This document shows positions 27,030 through 36,100 of a stretch of DNA of 64,000 nucleotides, in pieces; within the stretch, counting starts at the first letter, position 1, and the number at the start of each line of letters is the position of its first letter. The stretch is from Lachnospiraceae bacterium (GTDB lineage: Bacteria; Bacillota; Clostridia; Lachnospirales; Lachnospiraceae): assembly GCA_017540355.1 (NCBI GenBank), contig JAFYBE010000118.1:1-64000 (forward strand), in the 5' to 3' direction. Under the pieces are notes generated by a model. That model ran no database searches, was not told where the DNA came from, and worked only from the letters and a program-made list of their open reading frames with translations. A program made the translations under genes and the position numbers.

Positions 27030-29498
27030 CTATTTTCCCATTCCCTTTACCTGAGGTTTTTTTGCCGTCTCCGTGGTCATTGAAGTTGACGCTTTTTTCG
27101 CCGGTTTTGCCGCAGGCTGTGCCTGCGCATTTGCTTCAGAATTTCTTGCCGGCGGTTTAGGTGCCGGAAGTGTTGCAGCCTGTCTCTTTGCCGGCTCCGC
27201 AGCTTTCTTCGGAGCAGGTTTTGAGAGCAATTGATTCTTGGCAATAATCTCCTTGTCAAGCGACTGAGAGAGTAAAGCCTTTACCTGCTTTTGCAGTTCG
27301 GCAGGAAGTGGAGCATTTTTTCCGTGTTCCTTCCTGAAGTTTTTAAGCAAATCCATAGCCTGCTTTCGCTCCGCAGTCATATTCTTTGCTTCCCTGGCTC
27401 TGTATGCTTTTTTCTCTTCCGGAGTCATACCGCTTAAAAGCTTCTTTTTCTCTGCAACATATTTTGCCCTCTGCTCCGCCGTAACTACAGGTTTCTTGGC
27501 AGCCGGCTGAGGAGCCTGCGGCTGAGGATTTCTGGCTTCCGGTGTATTTCCGCGAAGCTGTTGTCTGTTTCTTGCCTCTCTTGTTGCTGCATTGGCACGG
27601 CTGACAGCGTTTGCCTGATCAAGTCTTCTTTCAGCCTGTACAGGTTCCCTGTACATAGGAGCGCCATACTGAGGCATTCCGTATTGCGGCATTCCGTACT
27701 GTGGCATTCCAAACTGAGGCATTCCGTACTGCGGCATACCAAACTGAGGCATACCGTACTGTGGCATTCCGTACTGAGGGCCAAATGCGGGTTGCTGCTG
27801 AACAAAATTTACATTCTCTACAACTCTTCCGGTCATCTGGGTTATACGCTGTGCTTCAAGACTGACTCTTTGCATATCCTGACGCAAGCCCATAGCCTGT
27901 GCCTGCAACAAACCTGCCTGTTGCATAAGATTACGTGACATAAGCTGCAACTGCGGATTATCTTTTGCCATCTGGGCCATCTCTTTTGCCTGATCAGCCA
28001 AGGCCTTCGCGGTCTTGTTAAAGCTGTCCATCTGCCTGGTTGTCTGTTCCATATATCGTCTCATGGACATGGTTCCGACAACTCTGGGCCCAAACTGCGG
28101 CTGAGAAAAATAGTTATTTCCCATCCAGCCGTATGTCTGACCTAATTGCATGGGAGCCATTCCGTACATGTAAGCGAACAAGCTTCCCATAAGCCCGGGC
28201 CTGGTTAACGTCGGGAGCTGTGTCATACGCGGAGGTCCCTGAGGACGAAGCCTTGGAGTTCCCTTAGGTGCCGGGCTTGCTGCTTTTGGTGTCTGGCTCG
28301 CAGCATTAGTCCTTGTCTGCGCCTGAGGTGTACGAGCCGCAGCGTTAGTCCTTGTCTGCGCCTGAGGTGCACTGCCTGCAGCGTTGGTCCTTGTCTGCGC
28401 CTGAGGTGCACTGCCCGCAGCGTTAGTCCTTGTCTGCGCCTGCGCTGCCTGTTTTGCAGGCTCCTTGGGTTTCGGCGGTTCCTTACCCTGAGCAACTGCA
28501 TTCAAGCCATCTACGGTTCCCGCATCAATGACCTTGTCCGTCGCTCCCAAAGGATCCATGGCAGGATTTGCTTTTTCCTCAGCTACCGGCTCTTTAGGAG
28601 CTTCCAAACCCACTCTGACCCTGAAATCTTCTACTGATTCAAGCACGGCGTCTTCCGGCACCATGCCCATATCCTTCATGAATTTAAGTCTATCCTGTTC
28701 TATTTCTTCTACGGTTCTGTTAGATTGAGCCGCCTTTTCAATTGATACAAATTCACGCGGAACAATAACATGTCCGTCCGGAGTTTTTGCATACTCTTCA
28801 TCATCAAAAAGACTTGCGGACTTTTTAGGCGCAGTTGCTTCCGCAGCAGCGGGTGCTGCCGGTGCAGGTGCTTCTGCCGCGGGTGTTTCTGCCGCAGGTG
28901 CCTCTTCTGCAGGCGCTTTTGCCGCGGGTGCTTTTGCCGCGGGTGCTTCTGCTGCGGGTGCTTCTGCTGCCGGTGCCTCTGCTGCAGGTGCCTCTGCTGC
29001 AGGTGCTTCTGCCGCAGGTGCCTCTTCTGCAGGTGCTTCTGCCGCGGGTGCTTCTGCTGCAGGTGCCTCTGCTGCCGGTGCTTCTGCTGCCGGTGCTTCT
29101 GTTGCAGGTGCTTCTGCTGCAGGTGCTTCTGCTGCAGGTGCCTCTTCTGCAGGCGCTTCTGCCGCGGGTGCCTCTTCTGCCGATGCTTCTGCTGCCGGTG
29201 CTTCTGCCGCGGGCGCTTCTGCTGCCGGTACTTCTGCCGCGGGTGCTTCTGCTGCCGGTGCTTCTGCCGCGGGTGCTTCTGCTGCAGGTGCTTCTGCCGC
29301 TGCCGCAGGCTTGTCTTCAGCTACTTCAGAAACATCATCGAGTTCTTCAAGCAACTCATCATCAGTTTCTTCTCCGGATGCTTCTCCCGCTCCGGAATGT
29401 AATGCAGACATTGCTTCTTCATGCTCTGCTTGTGTTTTGTTAAACTCATCCATTACTTTTTGAACTTCATCCTGATTTTGACCGTTATCCTTTGGCAT
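27030..29498 (-). CDS. Repetitive Ala/Pro/Glu-rich protein, unknown role in the secretion region
   Basis: An 822-aa protein with no signal peptide. It has three repeat tracts: about 30 units of a five-residue AEAPA type near residues 63-219, four 13-residue units of QAQTRTNAAGSAP near 350-400, and eight units of Q(Y/F)GMP near 570-610. Between them is a region with aromatic and Gly residues (GSLFAYMYGMAPMQLGQTYGW) and a Gln/Met-rich helical part. The C-terminus is Lys/Ala/Pro-rich, ending VKGMGK. No homologous family is recognised. The long Pro-Ala-Glu tract would behave as an extended, disordered spacer. AAAGGAG precedes the ATG, and the ECF-type promoter lies about 90 bases upstream. It may be a substrate or an extended structural part. 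Confidence 0.65.
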   Translation of the reverse strand: MPKDNGQNQDEVQKVMDEFNKTQAEHEEAMSALHSGAGEASGEETDDELLEELDDVSEVAEDKPAAAAEAPAAEAPAAEAPAAEAPAAEVPAAEAPAAEAPAAEASAEEAPAAEAPAEEAPAAEAPAAEAPATEAPAAEAPAAEAPAAEAPAAEAPAEEAPAAEAPAAEAPAAEAPAAEAPAAEAPAAKAPAAKAPAEEAPAAETPAAEAPAPAAPAAAEATAPKKSASLFDDEEYAKTPDGHVIVPREFVSIEKAAQSNRTVEEIEQDRLKFMKDMGMVPEDAVLESVEDFRVRVGLEAPKEPVAEEKANPAMDPLGATDKVIDAGTVDGLNAVAQGKEPPKPKEPAKQAAQAQTRTNAAGSAPQAQTRTNAAGSAPQAQTRTNAAARTPQAQTRTNAASQTPKAASPAPKGTPRLRPQGPPRMTQLPTLTRPGLMGSLFAYMYGMAPMQLGQTYGWMGNNYFSQPQFGPRVVGTMSMRRYMEQTTRQMDSFNKTAKALADQAKEMAQMAKDNPQLQLMSRNLMQQAGLLQAQAMGLRQDMQRVSLEAQRITQMTGRVVENVNFVQQQPAFGPQYGMPQYGMPQFGMPQYGMPQFGMPQYGMPQYGMPQYGAPMYREPVQAERRLDQANAVSRANAATREARNRQQLRGNTPEARNPQPQAPQPAAKKPVVTAEQRAKYVAEKKKLLSGMTPEEKKAYRAREAKNMTAERKQAMDLLKNFRKEHGKNAPLPAELQKQVKALLSQSLDKEIIAKNQLLSKPAPKKAAEPAKRQAATLPAPKPPARNSEANAQAQPAAKPAKKASTSMTTETAKKPQVKGMGK
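27661..27780. repeat. 15-bp tandem repeat coding Q(Y/F)GMP
   Basis: Eight units of about 15 bases (plus-strand type ATTCCGTACTGAGGC) inside the 822-aa gene, differing mostly at third positions and at the Tyr/Phe codon, so the protein repeat is conserved more than the DNA. Confidence 0.85.
28300..28447. repeat. 39-bp tandem repeat coding QAQTRTNAAGSAP
   Basis: Four nearly identical 39-base units in the 822-aa gene. The core TTAGTCCTTGTCTGCGCCTG is almost unchanged between copies, which points to recent duplication. Confidence 0.85.
28845..29305. repeat. About 30 units of a 15-bp repeat coding AEAPA
   Basis: Imperfect tandem array of GC-rich 15-base units (plus-strand type GCTTCTGCCGCGGGT), in frame throughout. 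Variation is mainly silent plus Ala/Glu/Lys/Thr/Val changes at fixed places. It explains the long Cys-rich and Leu/Pro-rich antisense frames here, which are not genes. Confidence 0.9.
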
Positions 29499-29577
29499 GC
29501 TTGTTCTCCTTTATCCCTTTACTTTTCCGAAAGAATTCCCATCTTAAAGCACAAATGTCTGCATGGAATTACCCGCT

Positions 29578-29615
29578 CTGTAAATATATACAGACAATTG
29601 CGGATTATTCCACGC
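29578..29615 (-). promoter_or_regulatory. ECF-type promoter A, upstream of the repetitive protein
   Basis: On the minus strand GCGTGGAA (29608-29615), then 17 bases from GTGGAA to TATAT, with CTGTATAT at 29586-29593. It lies about 90 bases before the 822-aa gene and after the stop of the 273-aa gene. An inverted repeat CTGTA-N6-TACAG (29578-29593) covers the -10 region. The same spacing occurs at four other units in the window. Confidence 0.75.
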
Positions 29616-29630
29616 AGACATTATCACATA

Positions 29631-30452
29631 TTAAAACGCAGCTTTTATCTCATACAATCCGCGGCCGTCGCCGGGAATGTATCTCACCATTGTATCTCCG
29701 ATCCTTACCCATTCACCAAGCTTAAGGCCCTGCTCATTGACATCCATCCAGTGCGAATAGATGGCGCTTGCAAGCAAATCTCCGTTCCTGCTTACGGCAT
29801 TGGTATAGAATCTTAAAACTTCATAATCGTAATATGCCAAAAGGTCCACATTGCCAACCGCCGTGGAAAAGGCTTTACGATCTCCTATTATCGATGTGCC
29901 CACCATAAGTGTGTAGCCGTTGATATCGGAATTCTTATACAATCCGAGTCTGTCGGCTATATATGTGCCGTTCGATGTGTTGGAAGCACTCGAAAGCATC
30001 ATATAGTTACTGTACACCGTTAACGTTCTGTAGTTCTTGAGGGTTGAATTAAGTGTCTGTTGTACGGTTAAAGCCCATGGAACAAATATATCGAAGTTGT
30101 TCGCCTCCTTAGCCGTAAACCACGAATTACGCATCGGCATCTCAGCACCGAGAATATTCTTTGTCAAGAATCTGACACCGCTTGCCTCAACATAAAATCC
30201 GTCGGAAGAATAGCAATCGGAATGAAAGACTCCGTCAGATGTCGCATATGCATATGCTCCCGGAATTCCCTCAAACGGTATCCACACACCGTTAATCTTG
30301 GTTATGCTGTTAGCTTCAGATTTAATCGGTCCGAACTCCCCCTGCTTCGGAGATAAATAGACCGCCGCAACCATCATAAGCACTCCCGCTGCACACAGAA
30401 GTCTTATCAGACGCTTCCTCTTTTTCTCTTTGTTACTCACCGTATTTCCCAT
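29631..30452 (-). CDS. Single-helix membrane protein downstream of the ECF sigma gene
   Basis: A 273-aa protein: a basic cytoplasmic tail (NKEKKRKRLIR), one membrane helix near residues 18-40, then about 230 extracellular residues rich in beta segments (NGVWIPFEGIPGAYAYAT). I do not recognise the family. This topology is what VirB8/TcpC-like type IV components have, and also what membrane-bound sigma regulators have; sequence does not decide. The frame starts earlier (30488), but GAGGAG lies four bases before the ATG at 30452. It follows the sigma gene by 70 bases and precedes ECF-type promoter A. Confidence 0.6.
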   Translation of the reverse strand: MGNTVSNKEKKRKRLIRLLCAAGVLMMVAAVYLSPKQGEFGPIKSEANSITKINGVWIPFEGIPGAYAYATSDGVFHSDCYSSDGFYVEASGVRFLTKNILGAEMPMRNSWFTAKEANNFDIFVPWALTVQQTLNSTLKNYRTLTVYSNYMMLSSASNTSNGTYIADRLGLYKNSDINGYTLMVGTSIIGDRKAFSTAVGNVDLLAYYDYEVLRFYTNAVSRNGDLLASAIYSHWMDVNEQGLKLGEWVRIGDTMVRYIPGDGRGLYEIKAAF

Positions 30453-30522
30453 GAATCTCCTCACTTTACTGTGACCCTTTACATACACAATAAACCACCA
30501 ATAAGTATACCATAATTTCGTC

Positions 30523-31041
30523 TTAAAATGCTACCTTTGCGTGTATCTTTCTGCACTTTTCAAGCAGTCTTCTAATACGCTCCGTAGCGGCCTTGGGATT
30601 GATTCCAAGAATCTCTGCAATGTCCTTAACCTGAAGGTCCATTGCATATCTCATGGACAAAAGTTCCCTCTCCTCACGACTTAACTCCTTAAGAATATCC
30701 TCAACCTCTCTGTTAAGCTCGTTAAACTCGATGTGTTCCTCTACGGGATTGTTCTCCGCCGTATCAGGCTCGGGCAGTTCATCCGTCATCTCCTCATGTC
30801 GCTTGGCAGCAGACGTCTGATGATTGATAACCGTATTCCTTGCTATCGTACACAGCCACGTCCTCACCCCCGATACTGCGGGATCGTATCTGTCGTACGC
30901 ATCAAGTGCTTTAATGAAAGTATCCTCCGTAAGATCTTCCGCGGTTTCTTTATGCAATACTTTCATGTAGACGAAGTTGTACACATATTTGAAGTTTTCT
31001 TCATATACCGTAGCAAAATCAGCTTTTTCGGACATACTCAC
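30523..31041 (-). CDS. ECF-family RNA polymerase sigma factor
   Basis: A 172-aa sigma-70 family protein with only regions 2 and 4. Region 2 includes NFVYMKVLHKETAEDLTEDTFIKAL and the -10 recognition segment VRTWLCTIARNTVINH; region 4 has LSREERELLSMRYAMDLQVKDIAEILGINPKAATERIRRLLEK, a clear helix-turn-helix. It is the only sigma gene in the window. Its ATG overlaps the stop of the 88-aa gene by four bases. It sits in the unit that begins at ECF-type promoter B (pilin, lipoprotein, VirB6), so it probably activates its own transcription. No zinc-binding anti-sigma (HxxxCxxC) is adjacent. Confidence 0.92.
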   Translation of the reverse strand: MSMSEKADFATVYEENFKYVYNFVYMKVLHKETAEDLTEDTFIKALDAYDRYDPAVSGVRTWLCTIARNTVINHQTSAAKRHEEMTDELPEPDTAENNPVEEHIEFNELNREVEDILKELSREERELLSMRYAMDLQVKDIAEILGINPKAATERIRRLLEKCRKIHAKVAF

Positions 31042-31304
31042 CTTTTCATACCTCCGAAAGATTTCACCTTATCTTCCGTCATTTCTTTATTGTTGACCTT
31101 CGAATCCGCACGGGAAGCGCGATGTATGGAGTCTCGCTTTGCGGACAGCTTCTGTTCAAGATCTTTGTAGGAAGTCTCTTTGACAGGTGCTATACCAAGT
31201 TTTTCCCGAAGTCTCCCTTTAAGATCCGTCTCTTTTGAAAAGTCCGCTCCGGTAAGCATACTCTCAATATCATTTATGCTCTTTACATCATTTCTCTCCT
31301 GCAT
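31038..31304 (-). CDS. Small charged protein upstream of the sigma gene
   Basis: An 88-aa hydrophilic protein, very rich in Lys, Arg, Asp, Glu and Ser, with no cysteine, signal peptide or membrane helix. I do not recognise it. AAAGGAG precedes the ATG. Its stop overlaps the sigma start (ATGA), so production of the two is coupled; a soluble anti-sigma or a small type IV accessory are both possible. The VirB6-like gene ends 12 bases upstream. Confidence 0.6.
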   Translation of the reverse strand: MQERNDVKSINDIESMLTGADFSKETDLKGRLREKLGIAPVKETSYKDLEQKLSAKRDSIHRASRADSKVNNKEMTEDKVKSFGGMKR

Positions 31305-31316
31305 AGACTTTCTCCT

Positions 31317-33104
31317 TTATAATAAGTTTTCAATTCCCTCTATCTCTGTCTCTACGTCCGCGCCAAGCATCTCGGACATTGTATCACCCTTATTAAGTCC
31401 AAGCGCTTCATCCAGTGCATCTCCCTGCTCGATTCCCAGAGTGTCAGCCATGGAATCACCTACGCCCGCACTTATAAGGTCAGCCATTCCGGTTTTGCTC
31501 TTCGGCTTGCCGGCACCGGCACCTGCGGCTGTTCCGGACTTTTGAGCCAAATCTTTATTATATATATCAACCGTCTTGGAAATATCTTCGTATACGGCAT
31601 CAGAATATGCGTGTCCGGAAGGCCTTTTTCCGTCAAAAGCATTACCTCCTCCGGCATAGGCCGTATTGTTATTCCATCCCTGCCCGAACGCATTGCTTCC
31701 GTCCTTCATTCCGGCATCTGTAACTCCCGGAACATCCTGCCCCTTATGATTTCCTTTGCCGGATATATTATTCCACGCTCTGCCAAGAATATTGCTGACA
31801 CCTTTTCCTATAACTCCGGTTAACGCATTAACCGGCGTAGCCATAATACCCGAACAGCGGGCTATTGCCTGCCCCTCCATTCGGCCGGCCTGAACATTCA
31901 TAATAGTTGTTACAATAGGGCCCGCCTGAGTGACCGCATATGCTCCTACCGCCATAAATAAGAGTCTTACAAGATAATCTATGGATTCTGTTGTTCCTTC
32001 ACCAAAGAATTTAATATCTCCTTTTATTATTATAGTGGTTATTCCCAGATATACATTCATACCTATTATCAGGCCGTAACCCGATACAAGCTTTGCTAAG
32101 AACGTATCCATCCACTTCTTATATCTCTCACCGTCATCTATGGGCATTGTCGATGCAAAAAACGGGCTTACTATCAACAGCGTCAGAAGATCAAAGATTC
32201 TGCATATGACGACTATGCAAGATGTTCCAATCAAATATATATACAGCATTCCTCCCCCAATGCCCACAATATAGTCGATTCTTTTAACATCAAAAAACTT
32301 CATGACTTCGGTTGAGCTTCCCCAAAGTTTCTTGCCGCCCTCATAGAATCTTCCTCGATACTTATCTAAGATACCGAAATCAGAGGCCGTACCGGAAGCC
32401 GTCGTTTTAAGAGCAACGGGTCTGGTCGAACTGTTATACAGAGCCGAGTCGCTTATCTCTTCCTTGACGGCATCAAGAGTTGATATTGCAAATATAGCAT
32501 CGGCAAGTTTTCCGCTGCCCGGTCTTGTGGCAGTATCCACCTGCTTAAGTATGGCATCTCCCAATACCACAAAGAAAAGTGACATTATTGGCACCAGAAC
32601 AAGCGTCAGAAGCGACCTGGCCATATAACGCATTACTTTGCTTACTGGTTTTTTGCCTTCCAGATCGGCCATTCCCTTAACGGTACCTATTAAAGCAAAT
32701 AAAAAACTCAATAATATTCCTAAAAACGTCAGCAGAATCAGAGCTCTGATGAAATACGGAGATTGGAAAACCGCAAGCAACAACGAGCCTTTTTTCTCGC
32801 CCTTGTAATACACCGGCTCAAGACCGGCAAACATTCTGAATGCATCCTCCATTGCAGTAAGTATTTTAAGCACGGTAACTTCAAGTCTGTAAAAGAGTTC
32901 CGAAAAGTACCTGATAAGAAGTGACTTAAAAAACTCTATCTGCGCGCCGAAAATTCGTGAAAGTAAAGGCTCTAATATTTTGCTGAACACGGTCTTATGG
33001 ACATAAGTGATTATCTCCATGAGCTTTTCGAAAGCCGGAGTCAGTATATGATCCAGAACATAGTCCACGCATTTACTTATAAATCCCAATTGAACGTATA
33101 CCAT
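31317..33104 (-). CDS. VirB6/TrbL-like membrane protein with long tail
   Basis: A 595-aa protein with amphipathic N-terminus (MVYVQLGFISKCVDYVLD) and about six to seven membrane helices between residues 115 and 410, then a 170-residue hydrophilic, Gly/Ser/Asn-rich tail. It carries the motif MPIDDGERYKKW near residue 323 that I associate with the TrbL/VirB6-like channel proteins of Gram-positive and Mollicute conjugation systems. It is clearly related to the 511-aa protein at 43300-44835 (same start, same motif, STLDAVKE and YRGxFYxG in both). Such proteins line the inner membrane channel. It follows the giant lipoprotein by two bases. Confidence 0.78.
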   Translation of the reverse strand: MVYVQLGFISKCVDYVLDHILTPAFEKLMEIITYVHKTVFSKILEPLLSRIFGAQIEFFKSLLIRYFSELFYRLEVTVLKILTAMEDAFRMFAGLEPVYYKGEKKGSLLLAVFQSPYFIRALILLTFLGILLSFLFALIGTVKGMADLEGKKPVSKVMRYMARSLLTLVLVPIMSLFFVVLGDAILKQVDTATRPGSGKLADAIFAISTLDAVKEEISDSALYNSSTRPVALKTTASGTASDFGILDKYRGRFYEGGKKLWGSSTEVMKFFDVKRIDYIVGIGGGMLYIYLIGTSCIVVICRIFDLLTLLIVSPFFASTMPIDDGERYKKWMDTFLAKLVSGYGLIIGMNVYLGITTIIIKGDIKFFGEGTTESIDYLVRLLFMAVGAYAVTQAGPIVTTIMNVQAGRMEGQAIARCSGIMATPVNALTGVIGKGVSNILGRAWNNISGKGNHKGQDVPGVTDAGMKDGSNAFGQGWNNNTAYAGGGNAFDGKRPSGHAYSDAVYEDISKTVDIYNKDLAQKSGTAAGAGAGKPKSKTGMADLISAGVGDSMADTLGIEQGDALDEALGLNKGDTMSEMLGADVETEIEGIENLL

Positions 33105-33106
33105 TA

Positions 33107-36100
33107 TTATTCTCCGCCTTCAGTATACAATCCGTAAATCTTCCTTGCTGCAGTCTCGGGATCTCCGGCATCGGGCGCCATACCCGTAAGTGATGCCATA
33201 TAGTTATCCCATGTCATCTCCGAAGATTTAAGATAATCCTGCACCGCATCAGACCTCTGCATCGACAAAATCAGTGCCCTGTAGAAGTTGCTTCTGTGAT
33301 AATCATCCATCTTCTCCGCGCCGGTATCATAATCCGTCTTAAGATACTCCTCGAATTCACCTTTATATCCGCTGTATGCAGGTAACATCATCCTTACTAC
33401 AATGATTGCCTCCTCAGCACCTTGGGCACCGTTTACGGTCTGCATTCCTCGCAAGAGTTCCTCAAGCAACTCCGCCTTGGTCTCAAGACTTACTTCGCCC
33501 GCTCCTTCACATATAAATTCAACAAGTTTTGAATAATATGTCGCTGAGTTAAGTGCTGAATCTATTGGGGTCTGATCACCTGTCGTATCTTCCTTAAGTT
33601 GTCTGTTCGTTACTGCCATGACAACCGCCTGGATATACTGCTCCCATGTAAAGTTCTTCTTAAGAAGTACTTTCTTCACTTCCTCGGTTTCAAGAAGACC
33701 TCTCTTTATATCCTTATACCAGTCTGCTTCCTTCGTCTTTTCAATTCGCTCGTAATCGCTTTCCCATGCCGTCTTTTTAAACTCGACATAATCATCATAA
33801 TACTTGACATACTGGCCGAGTTTCATTCGCTGCTTAAAGATAAGTTCTTCAACATCCATTATGCTTTCGGCTGTTTCAATACCCTCAGTTATCTCACGGC
33901 GCATATTACTCTTCTGATCATCGGATATTCCTTCCGTACCCGCATATGACAGCGCTGCCATGTCTTCAAGAATCTGAACTCTGGATAAGGCAAGGTTGTC
34001 AGGATTTATCCTCTTATGAAGATTTTCAAGATATTCCTCCCACGCAGCATCCTCTTTCTCAACCGATATCGCAGGATTATCGTCTTTTCCTTCGGGTCCG
34101 TAGTAATACTCCGGCGGTATAGGATTCCTGATAAAGTACATCTCCTCTATATCTTCAAGCACCGATGCCCTTGCCTCCATACGATTCATGGTCTTATCCA
34201 TGTTCTCATCTTTAAGGGCCTCGACATTGTCATTATATACTCTGTCACCATTCTCATCGACTTTGTCGTATCCTGTGCTACTGTCGCCGTTCTCTATGGC
34301 TTTGATCGTATCCTCGTGTTCCTGCTCATAATCGATCACTTCACGAATCTCTCTGTATGTTTGGGCATCGGCAGATGTCATGGTCGAAAGCATATCTTCA
34401 CTGAGCGCAATCTCACATAACATATCCTTTAGATTACCCAAGTCGGAAGAATTCTGGATTCGGCTTAACAGATCGACCCAATAAGGATCAGTCTTGACCT
34501 TATCACCTAATTTATCCGCTCCGGTCAACTTAAGTATCTCATTCATGGCATCCTGCTGAACGGATACTTTCTCCCTTAAAGAGGACAGGTATTGTTCAAT
34601 CTCCACGGTATGAGTTATTTCCTTGGGATCTTCCACTTCCGTCTTTAACGTCAAAACCGCAGCCGATAAGTCTGTATCCGTTCCGAAAAGACCGGCTTCA
34701 AGTACTGCTTCTTCTGAATTATCCTCGGAGTAGTCCACTACGACTTTGTTTCCGTCCTCGTTCTCCCTTGTTCTGTATTGTCTGCGAACATAATCTATCG
34801 CAAGCTGATCAAGATATTCCCTAAGAGCTTTATCATATATCTCCTGCTTTTCCGCAGCATAATCAAATTCATACACCTTCGCTCTTGCAAGATCCAAGGA
34901 ACCGTACATATAGTCTTCAGTATCATATCCGACCAACACATAATTGCCCGAATCACGATCCGGAAAACTCTGGTAATATGAACCCGATTTTACACGCAAT
35001 ACACTGTACTTTTCGAGCCCGTAATCCTCCACATTAAGTATGGTGGCACCGGAATCATATGCACTTATCAATATCTCTCTGTCATTAAGAGGAGTGAAGC
35101 TTGACGACGACTGGATCGTACCCACACGGCTTGAGTTAAGAGTTTTGGCAAGTTTCTCTTCATCGATACTATATTCAACGTCTTCATCGGCCGGCTCCGG
35201 TCTGTTATATGTGGCATGACTCATCTCATTCTCAGTATGAAGAGTAAAGCCTGTCGAAGAAAGAAGCTTTTCATTGGGAGTGTACATACCGGCGACAAAT
35301 CTCTGATTTATGCTGTAAGTCATGACAGTTCTGCCGTTTACGTCCATTGGCTTACGCGATACCGGGAAGAAGTTAACTCCGGCTTCCGTTATTAACAGCC
35401 ATATTTCGGAAATATCCTTACCATTATTCTTGGAAGCATCATTGCCGTATATATCATACGCACCTGTATCTATTGCCGCACCGGATAAAGCCGGCGTTTG
35501 CATATTGATTGATCCCGATTCACTCATCGCAGACATTAATGCCCTCATCTTGCCGGATTTTGATTCTACCATATCCCAGAATAAGAGTACACCCGCTCTT
35601 ATAGATGAAGTAGTGGACCCCTCCCTGTTGTTCATATCAGCAAACTGTGCCGTTGCACCTTTAGGAAACTTAATTATGTAAGACTTGGGTATAGTTCCTT
35701 TGGGAATGGTCATACTTTCATCCGGAACAAATACCTCATTATCTTCAATGGCCCTTCTAACCTCTTCGGGATCGATCAGTTTATCCGCATATTCTTCGTA
35801 AGAATCTCTGCTATGATTGGCAATAACGGTCATATTATATTGTTGTACTTTGGCTAAGAGAGTTGCGACATCCTTCTTATTTATGGCCTGTATAAATTCT
35901 TTGTCATTATTTAATTTCGCAATAAAACCATCAAGTGCTTTTTCTAACTTTGCCTGATCCTTCACCCAGTGATAGGCATACCACGGTTCATCATTATACT
36001 CATAAGGAACGGCATACACATCGCCGAATGGTTCCTCTGAATAAGGACTCGGGAAAAGATTTATAATGCTTATTCGAAGATTCTGATCGTTGTTTTCAAA

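Noticed and set aside
28845..29305. Regular repeats that could suggest a CRISPR array
   Set aside because: Units are 15 bp, contiguous without spacers, in frame and code for a Pro/Ala/Glu tract.
28770..29443. Long plus-strand frames, one Cys/Arg-rich and one Leu/Pro-rich, antisense to the 822-aa gene
   Set aside because: They are mirror frames of the 15-bp repeat array; composition follows the repeat unit, and no ribosome binding site or promoter is seen.
30523..31041. The sigma gene as the target of the RsbW-like kinase
   Set aside because: ECF factors are not normally controlled by RsbW-type partners; I keep it as a hypothesis in the partner-switching finding, not as an annotation.
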